60,820 nt of DNA from Bacillus andreraoultii (GCF_001244735.1 NZ_LN868937.1:2411153-2471972), one strand, 5' to 3'. Shown: positions 41,746 to 51,013, counted from the stretch's first letter. Numbers and translations: made by a program. The notes: generated by a model from the letters alone, not told the origin.

Positions 41746-43714
41746 ATTTTTCTATGTAAAACTAGCACTTACGAACATTGTAAAAAATCGAAAAACTTAT
41801 CTTCCGTACATTCTCACTTGTATTGGAACCATTGCCATGTTTTATATTATGCATTTTATATCTGGTAATACAGGATTAGAAAAGATGTCCGGTGGCGAAC
41901 AACTGCGGATCCTCCTTGGAATGGGAACGCATATCATCGGTATTTTCTCTGTTATCTTTCTGTTTTATACGAACAGCTTTTTAATTAAACGACGTAAAAA
42001 AGAGTTCGGTCTTTTTAACATTTTGGGAATGGAGAAAAAACATATCGCCAAAGTGATTTTATGGGAGACAGTTTATATAACCGGAATTAGTCTTATAGCT
42101 GGTCTTGCCTCAGGCGTTATTTTAAGTAAGTTAATGTTCTTACTACTTAATAGTTTACTACATTTCGAAGTGCCACTTACGTATATTATCTCAATCAAAT
42201 CAATTAGTATGACGATCATTCTTTTTATTGGTATCTTTATCTTTACGATGCTGAATAATTTACGTCATATTCATTTAGCTAAACCAATTGAGTTATTAAA
42301 AGGTGGTCAAGTTGGCGAAAAAGAACCGAGAACGAAATGGTTACTTGTCCTCATTGGTATTGGGACCTTGTCATATGGTTACTATATCGCTCTCGTTACG
42401 GAATCCCCATTAGAAGCACTGTTGAAATTTTTCGTAGCCGTTTTGCTTGTAATTATTGGAACATACGCATTGTTTACTGCAGGTACGATTGCCTTACTTA
42501 AAGGACTTCGAAAAAATAAAGGCTTCTATTACAAAACGAAAAATTTCATTAGCGTATCCGGAATGATTTATCGGATGAAACAAAATGCTGTTGGGCTAGC
42601 TAACATATGTATCTTGTCAACAATGGTTCTTGTGATGTTGTCAACAACTGTTTCCTTATATATCGGGATGGAAGATGTATTACGCACACGGTATCCAAAA
42701 GATATTGAATTTACAGCACATAATGTAGCAAAAGAAGATGCTCGCTTGGCAGAAAACGAAATTTATAAGGTAGCAAAAAAACACGGCATTGCTGTTCAAA
42801 ATATAGACTCCTATCGGTATGCGGATTTTCCTGCTATTCGTCACGGGGATACGTTCACAACAGATGACGCAACATTAGAATCATTCACCAACCTATCCAT
42901 CATTGGTTTACTGCCACTTGACGAGTATAATAAATTAGCAAAAAAATCAATTACACTCGAAGAAAATGAAGCCCTTCTATATACGTATAGAGGTGACCCG
43001 ATGAATGAAATGATTACACTTAACGGACGCAATTTTCATATTAAAGAGCAGTTGAAAAGTTTACCAATAACTGGAGAAGCTTCAGCGATGTTAGCGGACA
43101 CGTATTTTATTATCATGAAAGACGAAAAGATTATTAAAAATATTTATCCTGCTAAGGCGCTTGGAGATACGGAATGGAAAGACTTATCGTTTTATTATGG
43201 ATTTGATGCCGTTGGAAATCCAGATAATGAAGTAGCCTTAACAAAGAACTTATCTAAACAGTTATTGAAAGTCGGTGTGGATGGGCGTGCTGACGGGGTA
43301 GAGGAATCTAGAGAAATATTTTATTCCTTGTATGGTGGTCTCTTCTTCCTCGGTATATTCCTAGGAATTCTCTTTATTATGGCCACCGTGTTAATTATTT
43401 ACTATAAACAGATTTCTGAAGGGTTTGATGATAAAGCTCGATTTGAAATTATGCAAAAGGTAGGCTTAAGTAAGGATGAAATTAAAAAATCGATTAAAAG
43501 CCAAGTGTTAATTGTCTTTTTCTTACCACTCGTAACTGCTGTCATTCATATTGCTTTCGCATTCAAAGTAATTACAAAACTTTTAGCAGTACTAAACTTA
43601 ACAAATGTCAGCTTATTTGCCATCTGTACAGTGGGCACAATTCTTGTATTTGCTTTATTTTATGCAATTATCTACACACTTACCGCACGAGAGTATTATA
43701 AAATTGTAAGTTAA
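41738..43714 (+). CDS. BceB-type ABC transporter permease
   Basis: A 658-residue FtsX-type permease. About ten membrane segments are seen, with a large extracellular domain between roughly residues 310 and 530 (from 'YIGMEDVLRTRYPKDIEFTA' to 'ESREIFYSLYGGLFF'), which marks BceB-like permeases that recognise bacitracin or lantibiotic-type peptides. The ATG at 41738 overlaps the ATPase stop. With the regulator, kinase and ATPase it completes the four-gene module in the order R-S-A-B. The peptide recognised cannot be predicted from the sequence alone. A terminator follows at 43781. Confidence 0.93.
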   Translation: MSKFFYVKLALTNIVKNRKTYLPYILTCIGTIAMFYIMHFISGNTGLEKMSGGEQLRILLGMGTHIIGIFSVIFLFYTNSFLIKRRKKEFGLFNILGMEKKHIAKVILWETVYITGISLIAGLASGVILSKLMFLLLNSLLHFEVPLTYIISIKSISMTIILFIGIFIFTMLNNLRHIHLAKPIELLKGGQVGEKEPRTKWLLVLIGIGTLSYGYYIALVTESPLEALLKFFVAVLLVIIGTYALFTAGTIALLKGLRKNKGFYYKTKNFISVSGMIYRMKQNAVGLANICILSTMVLVMLSTTVSLYIGMEDVLRTRYPKDIEFTAHNVAKEDARLAENEIYKVAKKHGIAVQNIDSYRYADFPAIRHGDTFTTDDATLESFTNLSIIGLLPLDEYNKLAKKSITLEENEALLYTYRGDPMNEMITLNGRNFHIKEQLKSLPITGEASAMLADTYFIIMKDEKIIKNIYPAKALGDTEWKDLSFYYGFDAVGNPDNEVALTKNLSKQLLKVGVDGRADGVEESREIFYSLYGGLFFLGIFLGILFIMATVLIIYYKQISEGFDDKARFEIMQKVGLSKDEIKKSIKSQVLIVFFLPLVTAVIHIAFAFKVITKLLAVLNLTNVSLFAICTVGTILVFALFYAIIYTLTAREYYKIVS

Positions 43715-43780
43715 GCTGAAAATTTCCGTGTAATTGATGATGAAAATTCGAATGACTCAAAACAATCTACAGCTAAAGTT

Positions 43781-43808
43781 AAACCCAGGATTAAACATTC
43801 CTGGGTTT
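43781..43808. terminator. Shared terminator after the Bce-type operon
   Basis: AAACCCAGGA and TCCTGGGTTT form a 10-pair perfect stem with T-rich and A-rich flanks. It serves the permease gene and the convergent amphi-Trp gene. Confidence 0.85.
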
Positions 43809-43847
43809 TATTCTGACAAGGTGTGTTATCAAGTCATGTATACATAA

Positions 43848-44123
43848 TTACAAAATTTCCATTGTCGGGTAATCACGATCGGGATACCAGTCAATTTCAA
43901 TCTCAAATGAATGTTTATCACGTTTGATTTCATACTCAATTTCAACTTCCAATTGGTTAGAAGGCTTAATTTCAACCACTTCTTTCCCTTGGGTAATGAT
44001 AAACTTCTGATCTTCCTTTAACTTTTTTGCGATAGACTCTAACATTGCTGCGAATTCAAGGAGACTTTGGGTTTCTTTATGCTTAACTAAAACTTGAGTT
44101 ACTGGTTTTTCATCTTTTTCCAT
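43848..44123 (-). CDS. amphi-Trp domain protein
   Basis: A 91-residue soluble protein ending 'EIEIDWYPDRDYPTMEIL'. A helical middle ('LLEFAAMLESIAKKLKED') is followed by beta strands ('VEIKPSNQLEVEIEYEIKR'). This is the pattern of the amphi-Trp domain family. Its biochemical role is not established. The ATG at 44123 follows GGGGGGA. It is monocistronic and convergent with the Bce-type operon. Confidence 0.75.
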   Translation of the reverse strand: MEKDEKPVTQVLVKHKETQSLLEFAAMLESIAKKLKEDQKFIITQGKEVVEIKPSNQLEVEIEYEIKRDKHSFEIEIDWYPDRDYPTMEIL

Positions 44124-44331
44124 GAAATCCCCCCCTTACGTAAAATGATATGATTTCACCCTTACTCATATGATAGCATAATGAACTATATTTACTAAGT
44201 AAAGGGAAAGCAATCATTACCTTTCTAACCTTAATGTATCTTTAAATCTCTTTTCTTTCATGGCATACTGCTTTTTTCCCATTGAATATGCCAAGAACGG
44301 TATCGTTTATTTTTTTCAATTTATTTCATAC

Positions 44332-44423
44332 GAAACCACTTTCAAAAAAATACTTTCGTTGATAAAATAAATATATAAGAAATTTTTTTCCTTTCATTAT
44401 TTAAATTAAAGAAATATTTTTTC
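44332..44423. promoter_or_regulatory. Putative RpiR operators upstream of gntK
   Basis: GAAACCACTTTC (44332-44343), GAAATTTTTTTC (44379-44390) and GAAATATTTTTTC (44411-44423) lie in the leader of gntK. The same GAAA-AT-rich-TTTC inverted pattern is found before the regulator gene and gntP, so they are likely binding sites of the RpiR-type regulator encoded at 47225. Confidence 0.5.
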
Positions 44424-44482
44424 TAATCTAATCGGACAAACTACATTACGTAAGTGTCTAGAAAAAGGAGATGTACTTTAAA

Positions 44483-46030
44483 ATGTCACATGAAACGTAT
44501 TATTTGGGTGTGGATATTGGGACGACTAGTACGAAATCAGTTTTATTCGGAAATTCTGGAACTGTCATTCAAATGAGCCATATCGAGTACCCATTATATA
44601 GCCCGCTTCCATCGATTGCAGAACAAGATCCAGATCAAATTTTCCATGCTGTTATTAAGTCTATGAAAGATACCATTCACAAATCAAAGATAGAACCTAA
44701 AGATATTGAACTTGTTTCCTTTAGTTCTGCTATGCATAGTTTAATATTAGTTGATAAAGACGGAAAACCAATCACGAAATGTATTACTTGGGCAGATAGC
44801 CGTGCATCCAAGTGGGCTGAAAAGATTAAAAATGAGCAAAATGGATTAGAGATTTATAAACGAACAGGTACGCCCATTCATCCCATGACCCCTCTAGCAA
44901 AAATCACTTGGTTAAAAGATGAGCATCCTGACATTTTTGCAAAAGCTCATAAATTCATAGGAATTAAGGAATATATTTTTTACAAGCTTTTCAACGAATA
45001 TATTATTGATTATTCAATTGCTTCCGCCACAGGTATGTTTAATCTAGAAAAACTGGATTGGGACCCGAGTGCATTAAAAGTTGCAAATATTAACATCAAT
45101 CAATTGTCCAAACCAGTACCAACTACTTATATTAAGACAGGTATTCTCCCTGAATTTGCGATGGAGATTGGATTACCTAGTGATACACCTTTTGTTATTG
45201 GCGCAAGTGATGGTGTTCTTTCTAATCTTGGTGTAAATGCTATTGATCCAGGGGTTGTTGCTGTTACCATTGGTACAAGTGGAGCAATACGAACAGTAAC
45301 TAATAAACCAGTAACGGATCCAAAAGGACGTATATTCTGTTATGCATTAACAGAGAATCACTGGGTCGTTGGTGGTCCAGTGAATAATGGCGGCATGACT
45401 TTTCGGTGGGTTCGGGACGAGTTAGCTTCAAGTGAAGTTGAAACAGCAAAAAGACTAGGCATTGACCCATATGATGTCTTAACAAAAATAGCCTCCAGAG
45501 TAGCCCCTGGTTCAGATGGTCTTCTCTTCCATCCTTATTTAGCTGGAGAACGCGCGCCAATATGGAATGCGAATGCAAAAGGTTCATTTTTCGGACTTGG
45601 TCTACATCATAAACGTGAACATATGATTCGATCTGTACTAGAAGGGGTTATTTTAAATTTATATACAGTTATGTTAGCACTTCAAGAACTAATCGGTATG
45701 CCAAAAAAAATTCAAGCAACTGGCGGATTTGCCCGTTCAGAATTATGGAGACAAATGTTAGCAGATATATTTAACCATGAAGTTGTTGTTCCGGAAAGTT
45801 TTGAAAGCTCTTGTCTCGGTGCAATTGTTTTAGGGATGTATGCTTTAGGAAAGATAGATGACTTTTCAATCATATCAGAGTGGATTGGTACGACACATGC
45901 ACATGAACCAATTAAAGAGAATGTAGAAGTTTATGAAGAGATAATACCTATTTTTATTCGTATATCTCGATTACTAGAAAATGAATACGAAGAAATAACT
46001 AAATTCCAACAAAAATGGGTGAAAAATTAA
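44483..46030 (+). CDS. gntK: Gluconokinase
   Basis: A 515-residue FGGY-family sugar kinase that phosphorylates gluconate to 6-phosphogluconate. The N-terminal phosphate loop is 'LGVDIGTTSTKSVLFG'. Other conserved parts are 'SFSSAMHSLILVDKDG' and 'TWADSRASKWA'. The FGGY adenosine motif region is 'TGGFARSELWRQMLADIF'. Two ATG codons are possible: 44471 is only one base from the AAAGGAG site, so 44483 is preferred. It is next to a 6-phosphogluconate dehydrogenase, an RpiR regulator and a gluconate permease, which together make a complete gluconate route. Confidence 0.93.
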   Translation: MSHETYYLGVDIGTTSTKSVLFGNSGTVIQMSHIEYPLYSPLPSIAEQDPDQIFHAVIKSMKDTIHKSKIEPKDIELVSFSSAMHSLILVDKDGKPITKCITWADSRASKWAEKIKNEQNGLEIYKRTGTPIHPMTPLAKITWLKDEHPDIFAKAHKFIGIKEYIFYKLFNEYIIDYSIASATGMFNLEKLDWDPSALKVANININQLSKPVPTTYIKTGILPEFAMEIGLPSDTPFVIGASDGVLSNLGVNAIDPGVVAVTIGTSGAIRTVTNKPVTDPKGRIFCYALTENHWVVGGPVNNGGMTFRWVRDELASSEVETAKRLGIDPYDVLTKIASRVAPGSDGLLFHPYLAGERAPIWNANAKGSFFGLGLHHKREHMIRSVLEGVILNLYTVMLALQELIGMPKKIQATGGFARSELWRQMLADIFNHEVVVPESFESSCLGAIVLGMYALGKIDDFSIISEWIGTTHAHEPIKENVEVYEEIIPIFIRISRLLENEYEEITKFQQKWVKN

Positions 46031-46127
46031 ATATACCTATTAAACCGAACCAATTAAGGGCTGTAAAAAAAATGACAACCCTTTTACGATAACGTAAATT
46101 GAACAGTTAAGCTATGGAATATATCCT

Positions 46128-46165
46128 AAAAAGGGTGTCCGAAGTAATAATTGTCGGGCACCCTT
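46128..46165. terminator. Shared terminator between gntK and gnd
   Basis: AAAAGGGTGtCCGA and TCGGgCACCCTTTT form a long stem with a 10-base loop and a T-rich tail. It serves two convergent genes. Confidence 0.85.
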
Positions 46166-46202
46166 TTGTTTTTTTACAAATAACGGTATTCAATACTCGT
46201 AC

Positions 46203-47096
46203 TTAACTTTCTATAGCATGACCACCAAATCCATTTCGCAATGCAGCAATAACTTTACCTGAAAATGTGTCACTCTCTAGAGAACGGTAACGCATCATTA
46301 AAGCAAGTGTGATTACTGGTGTGGGTACTTGGAGATCTAGAGCTGTTTCAACCGTCCATTTACCTTCACCTGATGAATGCATGACTCCTTTAATCTCTTC
46401 CAAGTTTGCATCCTTCGAAAACGCATCTTCCATTAATTCCATTAGCCAAGAACGAACAACGGAACCATTATTCCAGTTTTTAGCAACTTTTTCAAGGTCA
46501 TAGTCGTACTCACTCTTGTACAAAACTTCGAACCCTTCTGCAATAGCTTGCATCATTCCATATTCGACACCATTGTGAACCATTTTTAAAAAGTGACCAC
46601 TACCATGTTTTCCACAATATAAATAGCCGTCATTTACACAAGTATCTTTAAAGATTTGTTCAATTGATTGAAAGACAGATTTATCTCCTCCAATCATCAT
46701 ACATGCACCATTTCTCGCCCCTGAAATCCCTCCACTTGTACCAACATCAAGAAAATGGATTCCTTTACTTTTTAATTTTTCTGCACGTGCAATAGAGTCC
46801 TTATATTTTGAATTTCCACCATCGATTACAATATCATTTTCAGATAATAAATCCGTTAACTCATTAATCACATTCGTTGTAATTTCTCCGGCTGGTACCA
46901 TAACCCAAACCACTTTCGGACTTGGTAATTGAGAAACAAGCTCTAAAATAGAATTTGCCCCCTTTCCCCCATCAGTTTTAAAATTGGCAACGACTTCTGA
47001 ATCAATATCATAAGCAACAACTTCATGTTGATGTTCCATTAAATTTAAAGCTAGATTATATCCCATTTTTCCTAATCCAATTAAACCAATATTCAT
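46203..47096 (-). CDS. gnd: 6-phosphogluconate dehydrogenase, NAD-type (YqeC-like)
   Basis: A 297-residue short-form decarboxylating dehydrogenase making ribulose 5-phosphate. The N-terminal Rossmann motif 'IGLIGLGKMGYNLALNLMEH' with Asp in 'VVAYDID' suggests NAD+ rather than NADP+. Catalytic region features are 'LDVGTSGGISGARNGACMMI' and 'HGSGHFLKMVHNGVEYGMMQ', with Lys and Asn in the usual places. The length matches YqeC, not the 468-residue GntZ form. I use the ATG at 47096 after GAGAGGAG; a TTG six codons earlier contains that site. It is divergent from the regulator gene and shares its operator region. Confidence 0.92.
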   Translation of the reverse strand: MNIGLIGLGKMGYNLALNLMEHQHEVVAYDIDSEVVANFKTDGGKGANSILELVSQLPSPKVVWVMVPAGEITTNVINELTDLLSENDIVIDGGNSKYKDSIARAEKLKSKGIHFLDVGTSGGISGARNGACMMIGGDKSVFQSIEQIFKDTCVNDGYLYCGKHGSGHFLKMVHNGVEYGMMQAIAEGFEVLYKSEYDYDLEKVAKNWNNGSVVRSWLMELMEDAFSKDANLEEIKGVMHSSGEGKWTVETALDLQVPTPVITLALMMRYRSLESDTFSGKVIAALRNGFGGHAIES

Positions 47097-47151
47097 GCTA
47101 AAAACTCCTCTCAATGTGTTCGCGATTTTTTTATCACTGCTTTATATATTC

Positions 47152-47166
47152 GAAAAATATTTTTTC
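47152..47166. promoter_or_regulatory. Putative RpiR operator between gnd and its regulator gene
   Basis: GAAAAATATTTTTTC is a nearly perfect inverted repeat between two divergent genes. Similar sites lie before gntK and gntP. Confidence 0.55.
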
Positions 47167-47224
47167 ATTTTACCAGATATGGTATACTATCAATAAAATT
47201 AAATAAATATGCGAGGGATAGGTT

Positions 47225-48070
47225 ATGTCGAAAAACTGTTTAGGGAAAATCCGCTCACACTATTCAAGGCTAAGTGAAAAAGAAAGAAAAATTGCGGATT
47301 ATATATTAAATAATCCCGAAAAAATTATTCATTGTACGATTAGTGATATTTCAGAAGACTTAAATGTTGCTGATGCGACTGTTTTTCGCTTTTGTAAAAG
47401 AATTGGGTTCAAAGGATATCAAGCAATGAAAATCGCTCTAGCTGCAGAAATCATTGAACCGATTCAACAAATCCACGAAGAAATTTCTGATTTAGATAGT
47501 GAGAAAACAATTGTAGAGAAAATATTTCATTCAAATATAACTACCTTAAATCGAACATTAAATTTAATTGATGAGAAAACAATTGAAAGCGCTGTTGGTT
47601 TATTATTATCAGCCAATCGGGTTTATTTTTATGGCACCGGTGGTTCTGCAGTCATTGCAATGGATGCTTACCATAAATTTATTCGTACAGGTATTGAGTC
47701 TTTTGCATTTATTGACTCTCACTTCCAAATTATGTCAGCCTCACAATTGACAAAAAAGGATGTCGCCGTTGTTATATCCCATTCAGGCACAAACATTGAT
47801 ACAATTAACATTTTAAAAGTTGCAAGGAAAAACGGTGCAAAAACCATTGGTATAACCGGATACCCTAAGTCACCACTTGCCCAAAATTCAGATGTCATAC
47901 TCTATACAAGTTCTGAAGAAACCGAGTTCCGTTCTGAAGCTTTATCTTCAAGAATTGCTCAATTAAGTTTAATAGACGCCCTTTACGTAAATGTGATGAT
48001 TTTAAATAAAGAAAAAGCGAAAAAATCTTTAGCAAAAGTTAGAGATGCAATTTCTGAAACAAGAATGTAA
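47225..48070 (+). CDS. RpiR/MurR-family regulator of gluconate genes
   Basis: A 281-residue sugar-phosphate-sensing regulator. An N-terminal helix-turn-helix of the RpiR type ('CTISDISEDLNVADATVFRF', then 'CKRIGFKGYQAMKIALA') is followed by a SIS sugar-isomerase domain ('VYFYGTGGSAVIAMDAYHKF', 'VVISHSGTNIDTI', 'TIGITGYPKSPLA'). SIS domains bind phosphosugars, so 6-phosphogluconate is a plausible effector. It lies between and divergent from the gnt genes and probably represses them through the shared GAAA...TTTC sites. B. subtilis uses an unrelated GntR-family regulator for this job, so the regulator has been exchanged. Confidence 0.9.
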   Translation: MSKNCLGKIRSHYSRLSEKERKIADYILNNPEKIIHCTISDISEDLNVADATVFRFCKRIGFKGYQAMKIALAAEIIEPIQQIHEEISDLDSEKTIVEKIFHSNITTLNRTLNLIDEKTIESAVGLLLSANRVYFYGTGGSAVIAMDAYHKFIRTGIESFAFIDSHFQIMSASQLTKKDVAVVISHSGTNIDTINILKVARKNGAKTIGITGYPKSPLAQNSDVILYTSSEETEFRSEALSSRIAQLSLIDALYVNVMILNKEKAKKSLAKVRDAISETRM

Positions 48071-48075
48071 TATTA

Positions 48076-48110
48076 GAGAGAATCAATTATTTAACGGATT
48101 CTCTCTTTTT
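48076..48110. terminator. Shared terminator between the RpiR gene and gntP
   Basis: GAGAGAATC and GATTCTCTC form a 9-pair perfect stem, followed by T6 on the + strand. Confidence 0.88.
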
Positions 48111-48121
48111 TGTAAACACAT

Positions 48122-49453
48122 TTAAATGATTACATTTAGGATTAATGCACAAATGAATGCAACAAATGAAAGAATGGTTTCGAGTAATGTCCAAGTCATA
48201 AATGTTTCTTTAACCGATAATCCTAGATACTCTTTTACCATCCAGAAGCCGGCATCATTGACATGAGAAAACATGAGTGATCCAGCGCCTGTCACGATTA
48301 CAAGTAGTTCTAAATTTACGCCTGTCATATTTGCAATGATAGGAGATACAATACCTGCTGCAGTTGTAAGTGCCACTGTAGCTGATCCTGTAGCAATCCG
48401 AATCAATCCAGCAATGAGAAAAGCTAATACTAAAGGTGATAGTGATAAATTTTGTGCCATATTCCCAATCGTTTCACCGACACCACTATCAATTAAAACT
48501 TGTTTAAATCCACCCCCGGCACCGATAATTAAAATAATAGAACCAACAGGTAAAATACATTCATCCACGAATTTCTTAATTTGATTTTTTACAATTCCTT
48601 GGCGAAATCCTAGAAAATAAAAAGCAGAAAAACAAGAAATTAATAAAGCGATTAAAGGACTCCCAATAAATTCAAGAAATTTTATTCCACTTTCTGGCAA
48701 CTTCTTTAAAAATGGAGAAAATGTTCCCAATACCATTAAAATAACTGGCATTAAAATAGAAAGGAAAGAAATACCGACACTAGGTAATTTTCTATTTTGC
48801 GAATCGTCAACTTTAAGTAATCCTGATTCACCAGATGGAACCACTTTTTTACTTATATATTTTGCAAATATTGGTCCCCCAATAATCCCAGCAGGAATAG
48901 CAATCACTAACGAATATAGTAATACTTTTCCAAGATTCGCATCATAGATTCCTATTGCTGCAACCGCACCCGGATGTGGTGGAACTAATCCATGAACAAT
49001 GGATAGTCCAGCAATTGCGGGTAATCCGATTAATAATAAATTTTTCTTTGTTGCTTGTTGAATTGAAATAACTAATGGTAATATAATTAGAATTCCTACT
49101 TCGAAAAATACAGGAATACCGATAATAAATCCTGAGAAAAACATCGCCCATGGCAATCTTTTTTCACCAAAAACTTTCACAAAGTAATTTGCAATTTGTA
49201 AACCTGCCCCTGATTCCGAGAGCATTTTACCAAGAATTGTACCTAATGCTAAAATTCCCACTAAATGGCCTAATACACTACCAACACCTGTTTCGTAAGC
49301 ATGAACAATTTTATCCCATGACATGCCAGTAAATATTGCTAAAAACAAGCTAGCAACTGTTAAACTGATAAAAGCATGCCATTTAAACAGAGAAACTCCT
49401 AAAATAACGATTACAATGGCTAGAAGTGTAATGATAAGTACGTATGCATCCAT
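48122..49453 (-). CDS. gntP: Gluconate permease (GntP family)
   Basis: A 443-residue membrane protein with about 12 membrane segments, a proton-coupled gluconate importer. Family motifs include 'VLGHLVGILALGTILGKMLS', 'IHGLVPPHPGAVAAIGIYDA' and 'MFSHVNDAGFWMVKEYLGLS'. The ATG at 49453 follows GAAGGGTGG; the upstream ATG at 49495 lies within a cre-like site and is rejected. It is convergent with the regulator gene. A CcpA-type cre and two GAAA...TTTC sites lie just upstream, so both catabolite repression and the local regulator should act on it. Confidence 0.94.
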   Translation of the reverse strand: MDAYVLIITLLAIVIVILGVSLFKWHAFISLTVASLFLAIFTGMSWDKIVHAYETGVGSVLGHLVGILALGTILGKMLSESGAGLQIANYFVKVFGEKRLPWAMFFSGFIIGIPVFFEVGILIILPLVISIQQATKKNLLLIGLPAIAGLSIVHGLVPPHPGAVAAIGIYDANLGKVLLYSLVIAIPAGIIGGPIFAKYISKKVVPSGESGLLKVDDSQNRKLPSVGISFLSILMPVILMVLGTFSPFLKKLPESGIKFLEFIGSPLIALLISCFSAFYFLGFRQGIVKNQIKKFVDECILPVGSIILIIGAGGGFKQVLIDSGVGETIGNMAQNLSLSPLVLAFLIAGLIRIATGSATVALTTAAGIVSPIIANMTGVNLELLVIVTGAGSLMFSHVNDAGFWMVKEYLGLSVKETFMTWTLLETILSFVAFICALILNVII

Positions 49454-49480
49454 GTAAAAGCCACCCTTCTTTAAAATGTT

Positions 49481-49494
49481 TGAAAGCATTTTCA
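49481..49494. promoter_or_regulatory. Probable CcpA cre site before gntP
   Basis: TGAAAGCATTTTCA matches the cre consensus TGAAAGCGYTTNCA except for one position (A for G). It lies in the untranslated leader of gntP, 28 bases before the start, a position suited to repression by roadblock. Confidence 0.7.
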
Positions 49495-49511
49495 CATGGT
49501 TATAGTATACG

Positions 49512-49557
49512 GAAAAATATTTCTTAAATCAATCCCTTTTACGAAAAAATATTTATT
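49512..49557. promoter_or_regulatory. Putative RpiR operators upstream of gntP
   Basis: GAAAAATATTTC (49512-49523) and GAAAAAATATTTATTTC (about 49543-49559) repeat the pattern seen before gntK and the regulator gene. Confidence 0.5.
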
Positions 49558-49581
49558 TCTTCCTGTTGTCTTCACTTATTA

Positions 49582-50229
49582 TTACCCATTAATCGTGCTT
49601 CTATTATGCTTTTGAGACTCTTTTTGTTCATTCCAGTTTGCTCTACGTGGTAACTGCCAATTATAGTAGACAGAGAGCATTCGAAACACGACAACGAAAG
49701 ACAAAAGAACAAATGTTGTATACGGTCCATTTAATATGTCAAAACCTACTGCAAATCCTGCTAATGCTGCCCACAAAGCATAGATATCTGAATGAAAAAT
49801 CATTGGTTTTCTCCCAGCGAATACATCTCGTAACATTCCTCCACCCGCACCTGTCATTGTTGCAGCAATAACAACCGCAATTAGCGGTGCTTCAATCGAA
49901 ACAGCATAGTTCGCCCCTTGTATTGCGAAAGCACCTAATCCAATGGCATCGAAAAAAACGACCCAACGAACCCAATCATTCATCCATTTATCTGGAAAAA
50001 TAAATACAATCGTAATCACTAAAAATGCGACAACAAATAATAAATCTTGTTGCCAAATATTCTCGATTGGAATCCCTATTAACAGATTTCGAATTAATCC
50101 CCCTCCAAAGGCAGTAGTAAAACCTAAAATAAACACACCTAAAATATCATATTCTTCTTCAATTGCGACAAGTGCACCACTAATAGCAAAAGCTAATGTA
50201 CCGATAATATTAAGAATTTCCCAAGTCAA
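49582..50229 (-). CDS. yvgT: TRIC-family (UPF0126) cation channel-like membrane protein
   Basis: A 215-residue protein with seven membrane segments and the two conserved glycine-rich repeats of the prokaryotic TRIC/UPF0126 family: 'GVFILGFTTAFGGGLIRNLL' and 'AATMTGAGGGMLRDVFAGRK'. Each repeat holds the GGG-(L/M)-(I/L)-R(N/D) motif. TRIC proteins form K+-selective trimeric channels; in bacteria the physiological role is not established. The ATG at 50229 follows GGAAGGAGA. It is convergent with gntP and stands alone. Confidence 0.85.
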   Translation of the reverse strand: MTWEILNIIGTLAFAISGALVAIEEEYDILGVFILGFTTAFGGGLIRNLLIGIPIENIWQQDLLFVVAFLVITIVFIFPDKWMNDWVRWVVFFDAIGLGAFAIQGANYAVSIEAPLIAVVIAATMTGAGGGMLRDVFAGRKPMIFHSDIYALWAALAGFAVGFDILNGPYTTFVLLSFVVVFRMLSVYYNWQLPRRANWNEQKESQKHNRSTING

Positions 50230-50360
50230 TGATCGTCTTCTCCTTCCAACTTAAACACTATTACTATATTATAATAAAGTCCGGCAATTAAATCTTTTTT
50301 CAGCCCCTAACTTGGAGGTTGAATGAATTTTTACTCAAAATATGATAGAATAAAGGTAGA

Positions 50361-50376
50361 TAGAAAACGCTTTCTA
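50361..50376. promoter_or_regulatory. Probable cre site upstream of the zinc-ribbon protein gene
   Basis: TAGAAAACGCTTTCTA is a perfect palindrome except for the central CG-C/A-CG asymmetry, and fits the cre consensus WTGNAANCGNWNNCWW at 15 of 16 positions. It lies about 80 bases before the start at 50455. Confidence 0.6.
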
Positions 50377-50454
50377 ACATCAGGATCCTTTACCGAAATT
50401 TTAATAGATTGAAATATATAATGGTTGATTAGACCATTTAAAGGCGGTGATCCT

Positions 50455-50994
50455 ATGTATACGATAACTATAACGATTATAATCTTGTTGATTTTTCTCC
50501 TAAGCTGGATGATTTTTCATAAAGGTAATAATAGTGAATCTAAAACTACTACTCGCTCTAAAAAGAATAAAGATAATTTTACATTTATGAGTTGCCCACG
50601 TTGTAAAAAATATAATTATGTTGACAAAAGCAATTTAATTAAACGATGTAACAGTTGTGGTTGGACCCTCACAGAACCGTATATTCATACCTCATTCCGA
50701 CTATCCAAACCGACAAACCAAGATTTTTCAACTTCTATTGCGGATGTAAAAGTAAATGAACAAGTTTATATTTTAACAGAGCCAACCGAAATTGATGATG
50801 AAGGTAATTCCGGAATCGCTGTTTATAATAGTAAAGGTCAAATAATCGGTTGGGTACCCGATCAAGTTGTAACAAATTTAATTTCCGATTTAGTTATGAG
50901 TAAACGAATACTAGCGAAAGTAAAAAAACTTAATACAGGAAGTGGCGAAATTGAAATCCTCGTAACGAACGACTTAATGAAAATGTGGGGCTAA
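50455..50994 (+). CDS. Membrane-anchored zinc-ribbon and HIRAN-like protein
   Basis: A 179-residue protein. One N-terminal membrane helix (residues 3-22) is followed by a basic Ser/Thr/Lys linker. A zinc ribbon with 'CPRCKKYNYV' and 'RCNSCGW' occupies about 43-66. A C-terminal domain of about 90 residues ('QVYILTEPTEIDDEGNSGIA', 'VYNSKGQIIGWVPDQV', 'RILAKVKKL') resembles the HIRAN fold that binds DNA 3' ends. No close family is recognised and I regard the HIRAN assignment as inference. The ATG at 50455 follows AAAGGCGGTGA. A probable cre site lies upstream and element copy 4 directly downstream. Confidence 0.65.
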   Translation: MYTITITIIILLIFLLSWMIFHKGNNSESKTTTRSKKNKDNFTFMSCPRCKKYNYVDKSNLIKRCNSCGWTLTEPYIHTSFRLSKPTNQDFSTSIADVKVNEQVYILTEPTEIDDEGNSGIAVYNSKGQIIGWVPDQVVTNLISDLVMSKRILAKVKKLNTGSGEIEILVTNDLMKMWG

Positions 50995-51013
50995 AAGTCA
51001 AAAAAACTCTATC

